DNA of 64,000 nt from Apostichopus japonicus (taxonomy: Eukaryota; Echinodermata; Holothuroidea; Aspidochirotida; Stichopodidae), in assembly GCF_037975245.1 (NCBI RefSeq), contig NC_092580.1, positions 9,337,001-9,401,000 of the forward strand, in the 5' to 3' direction. The position numbers and the translations under genes are program-made. Shown in pieces: positions 27,701 through 40,312 of this stretch (position 1 is the first letter of the stretch; every line of letters begins with the position of its first letter). The notes beneath the pieces are model-generated. The model did not search any database, had not been told where the DNA came from, and saw only the letters and a program-made list of their open reading frames with translations.

Positions 27701-27806
27701 TACCGATCAATCGAATGTGCGGTACCGATCAATCGATTGTGCGGTACCGATAAATCGAAAGTGCGCTACCAATAAATCGAATATGCTATACCGATAAATC
27801 GAGTAT
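24773..27806. repeat. 3,034-bp tandem duplication, unit 1
   Basis: Begins at GCGAGACC (24,773) and ends at GAGTATGCG, where the next unit starts again with GCGAGACC. The length is 138 monomers minus 2, matching one GTGAAT monomer (25,551) and one GCGGTTCGAT monomer (26,576). Over the parts compared in detail I found only two substitutions relative to unit 2 (GATTAATCGAACG versus GATTAATCGCACG; TATAAATCG versus TATAATTCG). Private changes shared with unit 2 but absent from the copy at 47.75 kb include GCGCTTTACC, GCGAAACCAATAAA and GATTTTGCGG. Confidence 0.93.
26625..27683. repeat. 528-bp (24-monomer) duplication inside the superunit
   Basis: GATATCTCG monomers at about 26,693 and 27,220 and their neighbours (GATAAGTCAAATGTGCGATTCCG and GAATATGCGGTACC before and after) repeat at a spacing of 528 bp. 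The same 528-bp pair exists in the other copies of this block (about 29.7/30.2, 49.7/50.2 and 52.3/52.8 kb). The two units have diverged, for example GCATAACC versus GCGGAACC before GATATCTC, so it is older than the 3,034-bp event that copied it. Confidence 0.82.
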
Positions 27807-30800
27807 GCGAGACCGATTAATCGATATTGCGGTACAGATAAATCGAATGTGTAATATTGATAAATCGATTGTGCGGTACCGATAAATCGAAAGTGCGGTA
27901 CCGATAAATCGAATGTGCGGTACCGATAAATCGAATGTGCGGTACCGATAAATCGAATGTGCGATACCAATAAATGGAATGTGCGATAACGATAAATCGA
28001 ATGTGCGGTATTGATAAATCGATATTGTGGTACCGATAAATCGAATATGCGATATTGATCAATCGATTGTGCGGTACCGATAAATCGATTGCTCGGTACC
28101 GATCAATCGAATGCGCGGTACCGATAAATCGAATGTGCGATAACAATAAATGGAATGTGCGATACCGATAAATGGAATGAGCGATACCGATAAATCGAAT
28201 GTGCGGTATTGATAAATCGATTTTGCGGTACCGATAAATCGATTGTGCGGTACCGATAAATCGAACGTGACATACCGATAAATCAAATCTGCGGTACCGA
28301 TTAATCGAACGTGTGATACCGATTAATCGCACGTGCGGTACCGATAAATCGAATGTGCGGTACCGATAAATCGAATGTGCGATACCGATAAATCGATTGT
28401 GCGGTACCGATAAATCGATTGTGCGGTACCGATAAATCGAATGTGCGGTACCTATAATTCGAATGTGCGATACCGATAAATCGATTGTGCGGTACCGATA
28501 AATCGATTGTGCGGTACCGATAAATCGAACGTGCGATACCGATAAATCGAATGTGCGATACCGATAAATCGAATGTGCGATACCGTGAATCGATTGTGCG
28601 GTACCGATAAATCGATTGTGCGGTACCGATAAATCGAACGTGCGATACCGATAAATCAAATCTGCGGTACCGATTAATCGAACGTGTGATACCGATTAAT
28701 CGAATGTGCGGTACCGATAAATCGAATGTGCGGTACCGATAAATCGAATGTGCGATACCGATAAATCGATTGTGCGGTACCGATAAATCGAATGTGCGGT
28801 ACCTATAAATCGAATGTGCGATACCGATAAATCGATTGTGCGGTACCGATAAATCGAACGTGCGGTACCGATAAATCGAACGTGCGATACCGATTAATCG
28901 AATGTGCGGTACCGATAAATCGATTGTGTGGTACCGATAAGTCAAATGTGCGAGACCGATTAATCGATATTGCGGTACCGATAAATCGAATGTGCGATAC
29001 CGATAAATCGAATGTGCGGTACAGATATATCGATTGTGCGGTACCGATAAATCGAAAGTGCGATACCGATTAATCGAATGTGCGATATCGATATATCAAA
29101 TTTGCGGTACCGATAAATCGAATGTGCGGTACCGATAAATCGAATGTGCGGTACCGATAAATCGAATATGCGATACCAATAAATGGAATGTGCGATACCG
29201 ATAAATCGAATGTGCGGTACCGATAAATCGAATGTGCGAGACCGATTAATCGATATTGCGGTACCGATAAATCGAATGTGTAATATTGATAAATCGATTG
29301 TGCGGTACCGATAAATCGAAAGTGCGGTACCGATAAATCGAATGTGCGGTACCGATAAATCGAATGTGCGGTATTGATAAATCGATATTGTGGTACCGAT
29401 AAATCGAATATGCGATATTGATCAATCGATTGTGCGGTACCGATAAATCGATTGCTCGGTACCGATCAATCGAATGCGCTTTACCGATAAATCGAATGTG
29501 CGATAACAATAAATGGAATGTGCGATACCGATAAATGGAATGAGCGATACCGATCAATCGAATGTGCGGTATTGATAAATCGATTGTGCCGTACCGATAA
29601 ATCGGAAGTGCGGTTCGATAAATAGAACGTGCGGTACCGATAAATCGAACGTGCGGTACCGATAAATCGAATGTGCGAAACCAATAAATCGAATATGCGA
29701 TACCGATAAATCGAATATGCATAACCGATATCTCGATTGTGCGGTACCGATAAGTCAAATGTGCGATTCCGATAAATCGAATATGCGGTACCGATAAATC
29801 GAATGTGCGGTACCGATAAATCGAATGTGCGGTACCGATAAATCGAATGTGCGATACCGATAAATCGATTGTGCGGTACCGATAAATCGATTGTGCGGTA
29901 CCGATAAGTCAAATTTGCGAGACCGATTAATCGATATTGCGGTACCGATAAATCGATTGTGCGGTACCGATCAATCGAATATGCGGTACCGATAAATCGA
30001 ACGTGCGATACCGATAAATCGAATGTGCGAGACCGATAAATCGAATGTGCGGTACCGATAAATCGATTGTGCGGAACCGATCAATCGAATGTGCGTTACC
30101 GATATATCGAACGTGCGATAGAGATTAATCGAATCTGCGGTACCGATAAATCGAATGTGCGATACCGATAAATCGAATGTGCGATACCGATAAATCGAAT
30201 GTGCGATACCAATAAATCGAATATGCGATACCGATAAATCGAATATGCGGAACCGATATCTCGATTGTGCGGTACCGATAAGTCAAATGTGCGATTCCGA
30301 TAAATCGAATATGCGGTACCGATAAATCGAATGTGCGGTACCGATAAATCGAATGTGCGGTACCGATAAATCGAATGTGCGATACCGATAAATCGATTGT
30401 GCGGTACCGATAAATCGATTGTTCGGTACCGATAAGTCAAATGTGCGAGACCGATTAATCGATATTGCGGTACCGATAAATCGATTGTGCGGTACCGATC
30501 AATCGAATATGCGGTACCGATAAATCGAACGTGCGATACCGATAAATCGAATGTGCGAGACCGATAAATCGAATGTGCGGTACCGATAAATCGATTGTGC
30601 GGAACCGATCAATCGAATGTGCGTTACCGATATATCGAACGTGCGATAGAGATTAATCGAATCTGCGGTACCGATAAATCGAATGTGCGATACCGATAAA
30701 TCGAATGTGCGATACCGATTGCTCGAATTTACGATACCGATCAATCGAATGTGCGGTACCGATCAATCGATTGTGCGGTACCGATAAATCGAAAGTGCGC

Positions 30801-30840
30801 TACCAATAAATCGAATATGCTATACCGATAAATCGAGTAT
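27807..30840. repeat. 3,034-bp tandem duplication, unit 2
   Basis: Starts at GCGAGACC (27,807), 3,034 bp after unit 1. It ends at GAGTAT before GCGGTACC (30,841), where the array continues collinearly with the other superunit copies (53,405 onward). Markers fall at exactly +3,034: GTGAAT 28,585, GCGGTTCGAT 29,610, GATTGCTC near 30,719. Very low divergence makes this one of the youngest events in the window, or an assembly artefact that needs read support. Confidence 0.93.
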
Positions 30841-32474
30841 GCGGTACCGATAAATCGATTGCGCGGTACCGATCAATCGAATGTGCGATACCGATAAATC
30901 GATTGCGCGGTACCGATCAATCGAATGTGCGGTACCGATAAATCGAATGTGCGATACCGATAAATCGAATGTGCGATAGCGATAAATCGATTGTGCGGTA
31001 CCGATAAATCGATTGTGCGGTACCGATAAATCGATTGTGCGGTACCGATAAATCGAACGTGCGATACCGATAAATCAAATCTGCAGTACCGATTAATCGA
31101 ATGTGCGGTACCGATAAATCGAATGTGCGGTACCAATAAATCGAATGTGCGATACCGATAAATCCTTTGTGCGGTACCGATAAATCGATTGTGCGGTACC
31201 GATAAATCGAATGTGCGGTACCGATAAATCGAACGTGCGATACCGATAAATCGATTGTGCGGTACCGATAAATCGATTGTGCGGTACCGATAAATCGAAT
31301 GTGCGATAGCGATAAATCGATTGTGCGGTACCGACAAATCGAACGTGAAATACCGATAAATCAAATCTGCGGTACCGATTAATCCAACATGTGATACCGA
31401 TTAATCGAATGTGCGGTACCGATAAATCGAATGTGCGGTACCAATGAATCGAATGTGCGATACCGATAAATCGATTGTGCGGTACCGATAAATCGATTGT
31501 GCGGTACCGATAAATCGAATGTGCGGTACCTATAAATCGAATGTGCGATACCGATAAATCGATTGTGCGGTACCGATAAATCGATTGTGCGGTACCGATA
31601 AATCGAACGTGCGATACCGATTAATCGAATGTGCGGTACCGATAAATCGATTGTGTGGTACCGATAAGTCAAATGTGCGAGACCGATTAATCGATATTGC
31701 GGTACCGATAAATCGATTGTGCGGTACCGATCAATCAAAAGTTCGGAACCGATAAATCGAACGTGCGATAGAGATTAATCGAATCTGCGGTACCGATAAA
31801 TCGAATGTGCGGTACCGATCAATCGAATGTGCGATAACAATAAATCGAATGTGCGATACCGATAAATCGAATTTGCGGTACCGATAAATCGAAAGTGCGA
31901 TACCGGTAAATCGATTGTGCGGTACCGATCAATCAAAAGTGCGGTACCGATAAATCGAACGTGCGATACCGATAAATCGAATGTGCGATAACAATAAATC
32001 GAATGTGCGATACCGATAAATCGAATGTGCGGTACCGATAAATCGATTGTGCGATACCGATAAATCGAATGTGCGATAACAATAAATCGAATGTGCGATA
32101 CCGATAAATCGAATGTGCGGTATCGATAAATCGATTGTGCGATACCGATAAATCGATTGTGCGGTACCGATCAATCAAAAGTGCGGTACCGATAAATCGA
32201 ACGTGCGATACCGATAAATCGAATGTGCGATAACAATAAATCGCATGTGCGATACCGATAAATCGATTGTGCGGTACCGATCAATCAAAAGTGCGGTACC
32301 GATAAATCGAACGTGCGATACCGATAAATTGAATGTGCGATAACAATAAATCGAATGTGCGATACCGATAAATCGAATGTGCGGTACCGATAAATCGATT
32401 GTGCGATACAGATAAATCGAATGTGCGATAACAATAAATCGAATGTGCGATACCGATAAATTGAATTTGCGGTA
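30841..32474. repeat. Superunit copy II, middle part
   Basis: Collinear with 53,405 onward (offset 22,564, then 22,674, then 22,586) and, from about 31,006, with 2,095 onward (offset 28,911). It includes AATCCTTT at 31,161, GATTAATCCAACATG near 31,380, and the 352-bp pair of GATCAATCAAAAG monomers near 31,927-32,530. The copy at 54.4 kb lacks four monomers (88 bp) relative to this one. It contains satellite only. Confidence 0.83.
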
Positions 32475-35040
32475 CCGATAAATCGATTGTGCGATACCGA
32501 TAAATCGATTGTGCGGTACCGATCAATCAAAAGTGCGGTACCGATAAATCGAACGTGCGATACCGATAAATCGAATGTGCGATAACAATAAATCGAATGT
32601 GCGATACCGATAAATCGAATGTGCGGTACCGATAAATCGATTGTGCGGTACCGATAAATCGAATGTGCGAGACCGATTTATCGAATGTGCGGTATTGATA
32701 AATCGATTGTGCGGTACCGATAAATCGATTGCGCGGTACCGATCAATCGAATGTGCGCTACCGATAAATCGAATGTGCGGTACCGATAAATTGAACGTGT
32801 GATACCGATTAATTGAATGTGCGGTACCGATAAATCGAATGTGCGGTACCGATAAATCGAATATGCGGTACCGATAAATCGATTGTGCGGTACCGATAAG
32901 TCAAATGTGCGAGACCGATTAATCGATGTTGCGGTACCGATAAATCGAACGTGCGATACAGATAAATCGAATGTGCGATACCGATAAATGGATTGTGCGG
33001 TACCGATAAATCGATTGTGCGGTACCGATCAATCGAAAGTGCGGTACCGATATATCGAACGTGCGATAGAGATTTATCGAATCTGCGGTACCGATAAATC
33101 GAATGTGCGATACCGATAAATCGAATGTGCGATACCGATTGCTCGAATTTACGATACCGATCAATCGAATGTGCGGTACCGATAAATCGAAAGTGCGGTA
33201 CCGATAAATCGAAAGTGCGATAAAAATAAATCGAATGTGCGGTACCGATAAATCGAATGTGCGGTACCGATAAATGGAATGTGCGATAACAATAAATCGA
33301 ATGTGCGGTACCGATAAATCGATTGTGCGGTACCGATAAATCAATTGTGCGGTACCGATCAATCAAAAGTGCGGTACCGATATATCGAACGTGCGATAGA
33401 GATTAATCGAATCTGCGGTACCGATAAATCGAATGTGCGATACCGATAAATCGAATGTGCGATACCGATTGCTCGAATTTACGATACCGATCATTCGAAT
33501 GTGCGGTACCGATAAATCGAATGTGCGGTATTGATAAATCGATTGTGCGGTACCGATAAATCGATTGCGCGGTACCGATCAATCGAATGTGCGATACCGA
33601 TAAATCGAATGTGCGGTACCGATAAATCGATTGTGCGATACCGATAAATCGAATGTGCGATAACAATAAATCGAATGTGCGATACCGATAAATCGAATGT
33701 GCGGTACCGATAAATCGATTGTGCGATACCGATAAATCGATTGTGCGGTACCGATCAATCAAAAGTGCGGTACCGATAAATCGAACGTGCGATACCGATA
33801 AATCGAATGTGCGATAACAATAAATCGAATGTGCGATACCGATAAATCGAATGTGCGGTACCGATAAATCGATTGTGCGGTACCGATAAATCGAATGTGC
33901 GAGACCGATTTATCGAATGTGCGGTATTGATAAATCGATTGTGCGGTACCGATAAATCGATTGCGCGGTACCGATCAATCGAATGTGCGCTACCGATAAA
34001 TCGAATGTGCGGTACCGATAAATTGAACGTGTGATACCGATTAATTGAATGTGCGGTACCGATAAATCGAATGTGCGGTACCGATAAATCGAATATGCGG
34101 TACCGATAAATCGATTGTGCGGTACCGATAAGTCAAATGTGCGAGACCGATTAATCGATGTTGCGGTACCGATAAATCGAACGTGCGATACAGATAAATC
34201 GAATGTGCGATACCGATAAATCGATTGTGCGGTACCGATAAATCGATTGTGCGGTACCGATCAATCGAAAGTGCGGTACCGATATATCGAACGTGCGATA
34301 GAGATTTATCGAATCTGCGGTACCGATAAATCGAATGTGCGATACCGATAAATCGAATGTGCGATACCGATTGCTCGAATTTACGATACCGATCAATCGA
34401 ATGTGCGGTACCGATAAATCGAAAGTGCGGTACCGATAAATCGAAAGTGCGATAAAAATAAATCGAATGTGCGGTACCGATAAATCGAATGTGCGGTACC
34501 GATAAATGGAATGTGCGATAACAATAAATCGAATGTGCGGTACCGATAAATCGATTGTGCGGTACCGATAAATCAATTGTGCGGTACCGATCAATCAAAA
34601 GTGCGGTACCGATATATCGAACGTGCGATAGAGATTAATCGAATCTGCGGTACCGATAAATCGAATGTGCGATACCGATAAATCGAATGTGCGATACCGA
34701 TTGCTCGAATTTACGATACCGATCATTCGAATGTGCGGTTCCGATAAATCGAATGTGCGGTATTGATAAATCGATTGTGCGGTACCGATAAATCGATTGC
34801 GCGGTACCGATCAATCGAATGTGCGATACCGATAAATCGAATGTGCGGTACCGATAAATCGATTGTGCGATACCGATAAATCGAATGTGCGATAACAATA
34901 AATCGAATGTGCGATACCGATAAATCGAATGTGCGGTACCGATAAATCGATTGTGCGATACCGATAAATCGATTGTGCGGTACCGATCAATCAAAAGTGC
35001 GGTACCGATAAATCGAACGTGCGATACCGATAAATCGAAT
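32475..35040. repeat. 1,232-bp (56-monomer) tandem duplication
   Basis: GATCAATCAAAAG occurs at 32,521, 33,753 and 34,985, exactly 1,232 bp apart, and every marker between (GATTTATCG, GATAAATTGAACGTGTG, GCGATAAAAATAAATCG, two GATTGCTCG monomers, GATCATTCG) repeats at that spacing. Small differences include GATAAATGGATTG near 32,989 versus GATAAATCGATTG near 34,221. Single-copy relatives sit at about 3.7-4.36, 55.2-55.99 and 61.4-62.2 kb, so the tandem doubling is private to this superunit copy. Confidence 0.92.
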
Positions 35041-37606
35041 GTGCGATACCGATAAATCGAATGTGCGGTACCGATAAATCGATTGTGCGATACCGATTAA
35101 TCGATTGTGCGGTACCGATCAATCAAAAGTGCGGTACCGATAAATCGAACGTGCGATACCGATAAATCGAATGTGCGATAACGATAAATCGAATGTGCGA
35201 TACCGATAAATCGAATGTGCGGTACCGATAAATCGATTGTGCGATACCGATAAATCGAATGTGCGATAACAATAAATCGAATGTGCGATACCGATAAATC
35301 GAATGTGCGGTATCGATAAATCGATTGTGCGATACCGATAAATCGATTGTGCGGTACCGATCAATCAAAAGTGCGGTACCGATAAATCGAACGTGCGATA
35401 CCGATAAATCGAATGTGCGATAACAATAAATCGCATGTGCGATACCGATAAATCGATTGTGCGGTACCGATCAATCGAAAGTGCGGTACCGATAAATCGA
35501 ACGTGCGATACCGATAAATCGAATGTGCGATAGCGATAAATCGATTGTGCGGTACCGATAAATCGATTGTGCGGTACCGATAAATCGATTGTGCGATACC
35601 GATAAATCGATTGTGCGGTACCGATCAATCGAAAGTGCGGTACCGATAAATCGAACGTGCGATACCGATAAATCGAATGTGCGATAGCGATAAATCGATT
35701 GTGCGGTACCGATAAATCGATTGTGCGGTACCGATAAATCGAACGTGAGATACCGATAAATCAAATCTGCGGTACCGATTAATCGAACGTGCGATACCGA
35801 TAAATCAAATCTGCAGTACCGATTAATCGAATGTGCGGTACCGATAAATCGAATGTGCGGTACCGATAAATCGAATGTGCGATACCGATAAATCCTTTGT
35901 GCGGTACCGATAAATCGATTGTGCGGTACCGATAAATCGAATGTGCGGTACCGATAAATCGAACGTGCGATACCGATAAATCGATTGTGCGGTACCGATA
36001 AATCGATTGTGCGGTACCGATAAATCGAATGTGCGATAGCGATAAATCGATTGTGCGGTACCGATAAATCGATCGTGCGGTACCGACAAATCGAACGTGA
36101 AATACCGATAAATCAAATCTGCGGTACCGATTAATCCAACATGTGATACCGATTAATCGAATGTGCGGTACCGATAAATCGAATGTGCGGTACCAATGAA
36201 TCGAATGTGCGATACCGATAAATCGATTGTGCGGTACCGATAAATCGATTGTGCGGTACCGATAAATCGAATGTGCGGTACCTATAAATCGAATGTGCGA
36301 TACCGATAAATCGATTGTGCGGTACCGATAAATCGATTGTGCGGTACCGATAAATCGAACGTGCGATACCGATTAATCGAATGTGCGGTACCGATAAATC
36401 GATTGTGTGGTACCGATAAGTCAAATGTGCGAGACCGATTAATCGATATTGCGGTACCGATAAATCGATTGTGCGGTACCGATCAATCAAAAGTTCGGAA
36501 CCGATAAATCGAACGTGCGATAGAGATTAATCGAATCTGCGGTACCGATAAATCGAATGTGCGGTACCGATCAATCGAATGTGCGATAACAATAAATCGA
36601 ATGTGCGATACTGATAAATCGAATTTGCGGTACCGATAAATCGAAAGTGCGATACCGGTAAATCGATTGTGCGGTACCGATCAATCAAAAGTGCGGTACC
36701 GATAAATCGAACGTGCGATACCGATAAATCGAATGTGCGATAACAATAAATCGAATCTGCGATACCGATAAATCGAATGTGCGGTACCGATAAATCGATC
36801 GTGCGGTACCGACAAATCGAACGTGAAATACCGATAAATCAAATCTGCGGTACCGATTAATCCAACATGTGATACCGATTAATCGAATGTGCGGTACCGA
36901 TAAATCGAATGTGCGGTACCAATGAATCGAATGTGCGATACCGATAAATCGATTGTGCGGTACCGATAAATCGATTGTGCGGTACCGATAAATCGAATGT
37001 GCGGTACCTATAAATCGAATGTGCGATACCGATAAATCGATTGTGCGGTACCGATAAATCGATTGTGCGGTACCGATAAATCGAACGTGCGATACCGATT
37101 AATCGAATGTGCGGTACCGATAAATCGATTGTGTGGTACCGATAAGTCAAATGTGCGAGACCGATTAATCGATATTGCGGTACCGATAAATCGATTGTGC
37201 GGTACCGATCAATCAAAAGTTCGGAACCGATAAATCGAACGTGCGATAGAGATTAATCGAATGTGCGGTACCGATAAATCGAATGTGCGGTACCGATCAA
37301 TCGAATGTGCGATAACAATAAATCGAATGTGCGATACCGATAAATCGAATTTGCGGTACCGATAAATCGAAAGTGCGATACCGGTAAATCGATTGTGCGG
37401 TACCGATCAATCAAAAGTGCGGTACCGATAAATCGAACGTGCAATACCGATAAATCGAATGTGCGATAACAATAAATCGAATGTGCGATACCGATAAATC
37501 GAATGTGCGGTACCGATAAATCGATTGTGCGATACCGATAAATCGAATGTACGATAACAATAAATCGAATATGCTATACCGATAAATCGAGTATGCGGTA
37601 CCGATA
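35041..37606. repeat. Satellite including a second 726-bp tandem pair
   Basis: From 35,784 this is the copy of 4,915 onward (offset 30,869), with CGATCGTGCGG monomers at 36,070 and 36,796 marking the 726-bp pair. Just before it, at 35,469 and 35,623, GATCAATCGAAAG monomers mark a 154-bp (7-monomer) tandem pair. Short local repeats of this kind are embedded in larger ones throughout the window. No gene is present. Confidence 0.8.
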
Positions 37607-40312
37607 AATCGATTGCGCGGTACCGATCAATCGAATGTGCGATACCGATAAATCGATTGCGCGGTACCGATCAATCGAATGTGCGGTACCGATAAATCGA
37701 ATGTGCGATACCGATAAATCGAATGTGCGATAGCGATAAATCGATTGTGCGGTACCGATAAATCGATTGTGCGGTACCGATAAATCGAACGTGAGATACC
37801 GATAAATCAAATCTGCGGTACCGATTAATCGAACGTGTGATACCGATTAATCGAATGTGCGGTACCGATAAATCGATTGTGCGGTACCGATAAATCGATT
37901 GTGCGGTACCGATAAATCGAACGTGCGATACCGATAAATCAAATCTGCAGTACCGATTAATCGAATGTGCGGTACCGATAAATCGAATGTGCGGTACCGA
38001 TAAATCGATTGTGCGGTACCGATAAATCGAATGTGCGATAGCGATAAATCGATTGTGCGGTACCGATAAATCGATTGTGCGGTACCGACAAATCGAACGT
38101 GAAATACCGATAAATCAAATCTGCGGTACCGATTAATCCAACATGTGATACCGATTAATCGAATGTGCGGTACCGATAAATCGAATGTGCGGTACCGATT
38201 AATCCAACATGTGATACCGATTAATCGAATGTGCGGTACCGATAAATCGAATGTGCGGTACCAATGAATCGAATGTGCGATACCGATAAATCGATTGTGC
38301 GGTACCGATAAATCGAATGTGCGGTACCGATAAATCGAATGTGCGGTACCTATAAATCGAATGTGCGATACCGATAAATCGATTGCGCGGTACCGATAAA
38401 TCGATTGTGCGGTACCGATAAATCGAACGTGCGATACCGATTAATCGAATGTGCGGTACCGATAAATCGATTGTGTGGTACCGATAAGTCAAATGTGCGA
38501 GACCGATTAATCGATATTGCGGTACCGATAAATCGATTGTGCGGTACCGATCAATCAAAAGTTCGGAACCGATAAATCGAACGTGTGATAGAGATTAATC
38601 GAATCTGCGGTACCGATAAATCGAATGTGCGGTACCGATCAATCGAATGTGCGATAACAATAAATCGAATGTGCGATACCGATAAATTGAATTTGCGGTA
38701 CCGATAAATCGAAAGTGCGATACCGGTAAATCGATTGTGCGGTACCGATCAATCAAAAGTGCGGTACCGATAAATCGAACGTGCGATACCGATAAATCGA
38801 ATGTGCGAAAACAATAAATCGAATGTGCGATACCGATAAATCGAATGTGCGGTACCGATAAATCGATTGTGCGATACCGATAAATCGAATGTGCGATAAC
38901 AATAAATCGAATGTGCGATACCGATAAATCGAATGTGCGGTATCGATAAATCGATTGTGCGATACCGATAAATCGATTGTGCGGTACCGATCAATCAAAA
39001 GTGCGGTACCGATAAATCGAATGTGCGATAGCGATAAATCGATTGTGCGGTACCGATAAATCGATTGTGCGGTACCGATAAATCGAACGTGAGATACCGA
39101 TAAATCAAATCTGCGGTACCGATTAATCGAACGTGTGATACCGATTAATCGAATGTGCGGTACCGATAAATCGATTGTGCGGTACCGATAAATCGATTGT
39201 GCGGTACCGATAAATCGAACGTGCGATACCGATAAATCAAATCTGCGGTACCGATTAATCGAACGTGTGATACCGATTAATCGAATGTGCGGTACCGATA
39301 AATCGAATGTGCGGTACCAATAAATCGAATGTGCGATACCGATAAATCGTTTGTGCGGTACCGATAAATCGATTGTGCGGTACCGATAAATCGAATGTGC
39401 GGTACCTATAAATCGAATGTGCGATACCGATAAATCGATTGTGCGGTACCGATAAATCGATTGTGCGGTACCGATAAATCGAATGTGCGATAGCGATAAA
39501 TCGATTGTGCGGTACCGATAAATCGATTGTGCGGTACCGATAAATCGAACGTGACATACCGATAAATCAAATATACGGTACCGATTAATCCAACGTGTGA
39601 TACCGATTAATCGAACGTGCCGTACCGATAAATCGATTGTGCGGTACCGATAAATCGATTGTGCGGTACCGATAAATCGAACGTGCGATACCGATAAATC
39701 AAATCTGCGGTACCGATTAATCCAACGTGTGATACCGATTAATCGAATGTGCGGTACCGATAAATCGAATGTGCGGTACCGATAAACCGAATGTGCGATA
39801 CCGATAAATCGATTGTGCGGTACCGATAAATCGATTGTGCGGTACCGATAAATCGAATGTGCGGTACCTATAAATCGATTGTGCGGTACCGATAAATCGA
39901 ACGTGCGATACCGATCAATCGAATGTGCGGTACCGATAAATCGATTGTGCGGTACCGATAAATCGAACGTGCGATACCGATTAATCGAATGTGCGGTACC
40001 GATAAATCGATTGTGTGGTACCGATAAGTCAAATGTGCGAGACCGATTAATCGATATTGCGGTACCGATAAATCGATTGTGCGGTACCGATCAATCAAAA
40101 GTGCGGAACCGATAAATCGAACGTGCGATAGAGATTAATCGATATTGCGGTACCGATAAATCGATTGTGCGGTACCGATCAATCAAAAGTGCGGAACCGA
40201 TAAATCGAACGTGCGATAGAGATTAATCGAATCTGCGGTACCGATAAATCGAATGTGCGATACCGATAAATCGAATGTGCGATTCCGATTGCTCGAATTT
40301 ACGATACCGATC
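37607..40312. repeat. 2,706-bp tandem duplication, unit 1
   Basis: Length is exactly 123 monomers. The unit runs from the GATTGCGCGG monomers near 37,607 to the GATTGCTCGAATTTACG monomer near 40,290. Its right part is also the copy of 7.6-9.27 kb. Differences from unit 2 that I noted: GATTGCGCGG at about 38,384 versus GATTGTGCGG, GTGCCGTACC (39,619) versus GTGCGGTACC, GATACCG versus GATATCG near 40,633, and AACAATAAATCG versus AACAATATATCG near 41,605. Confidence 0.9.
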
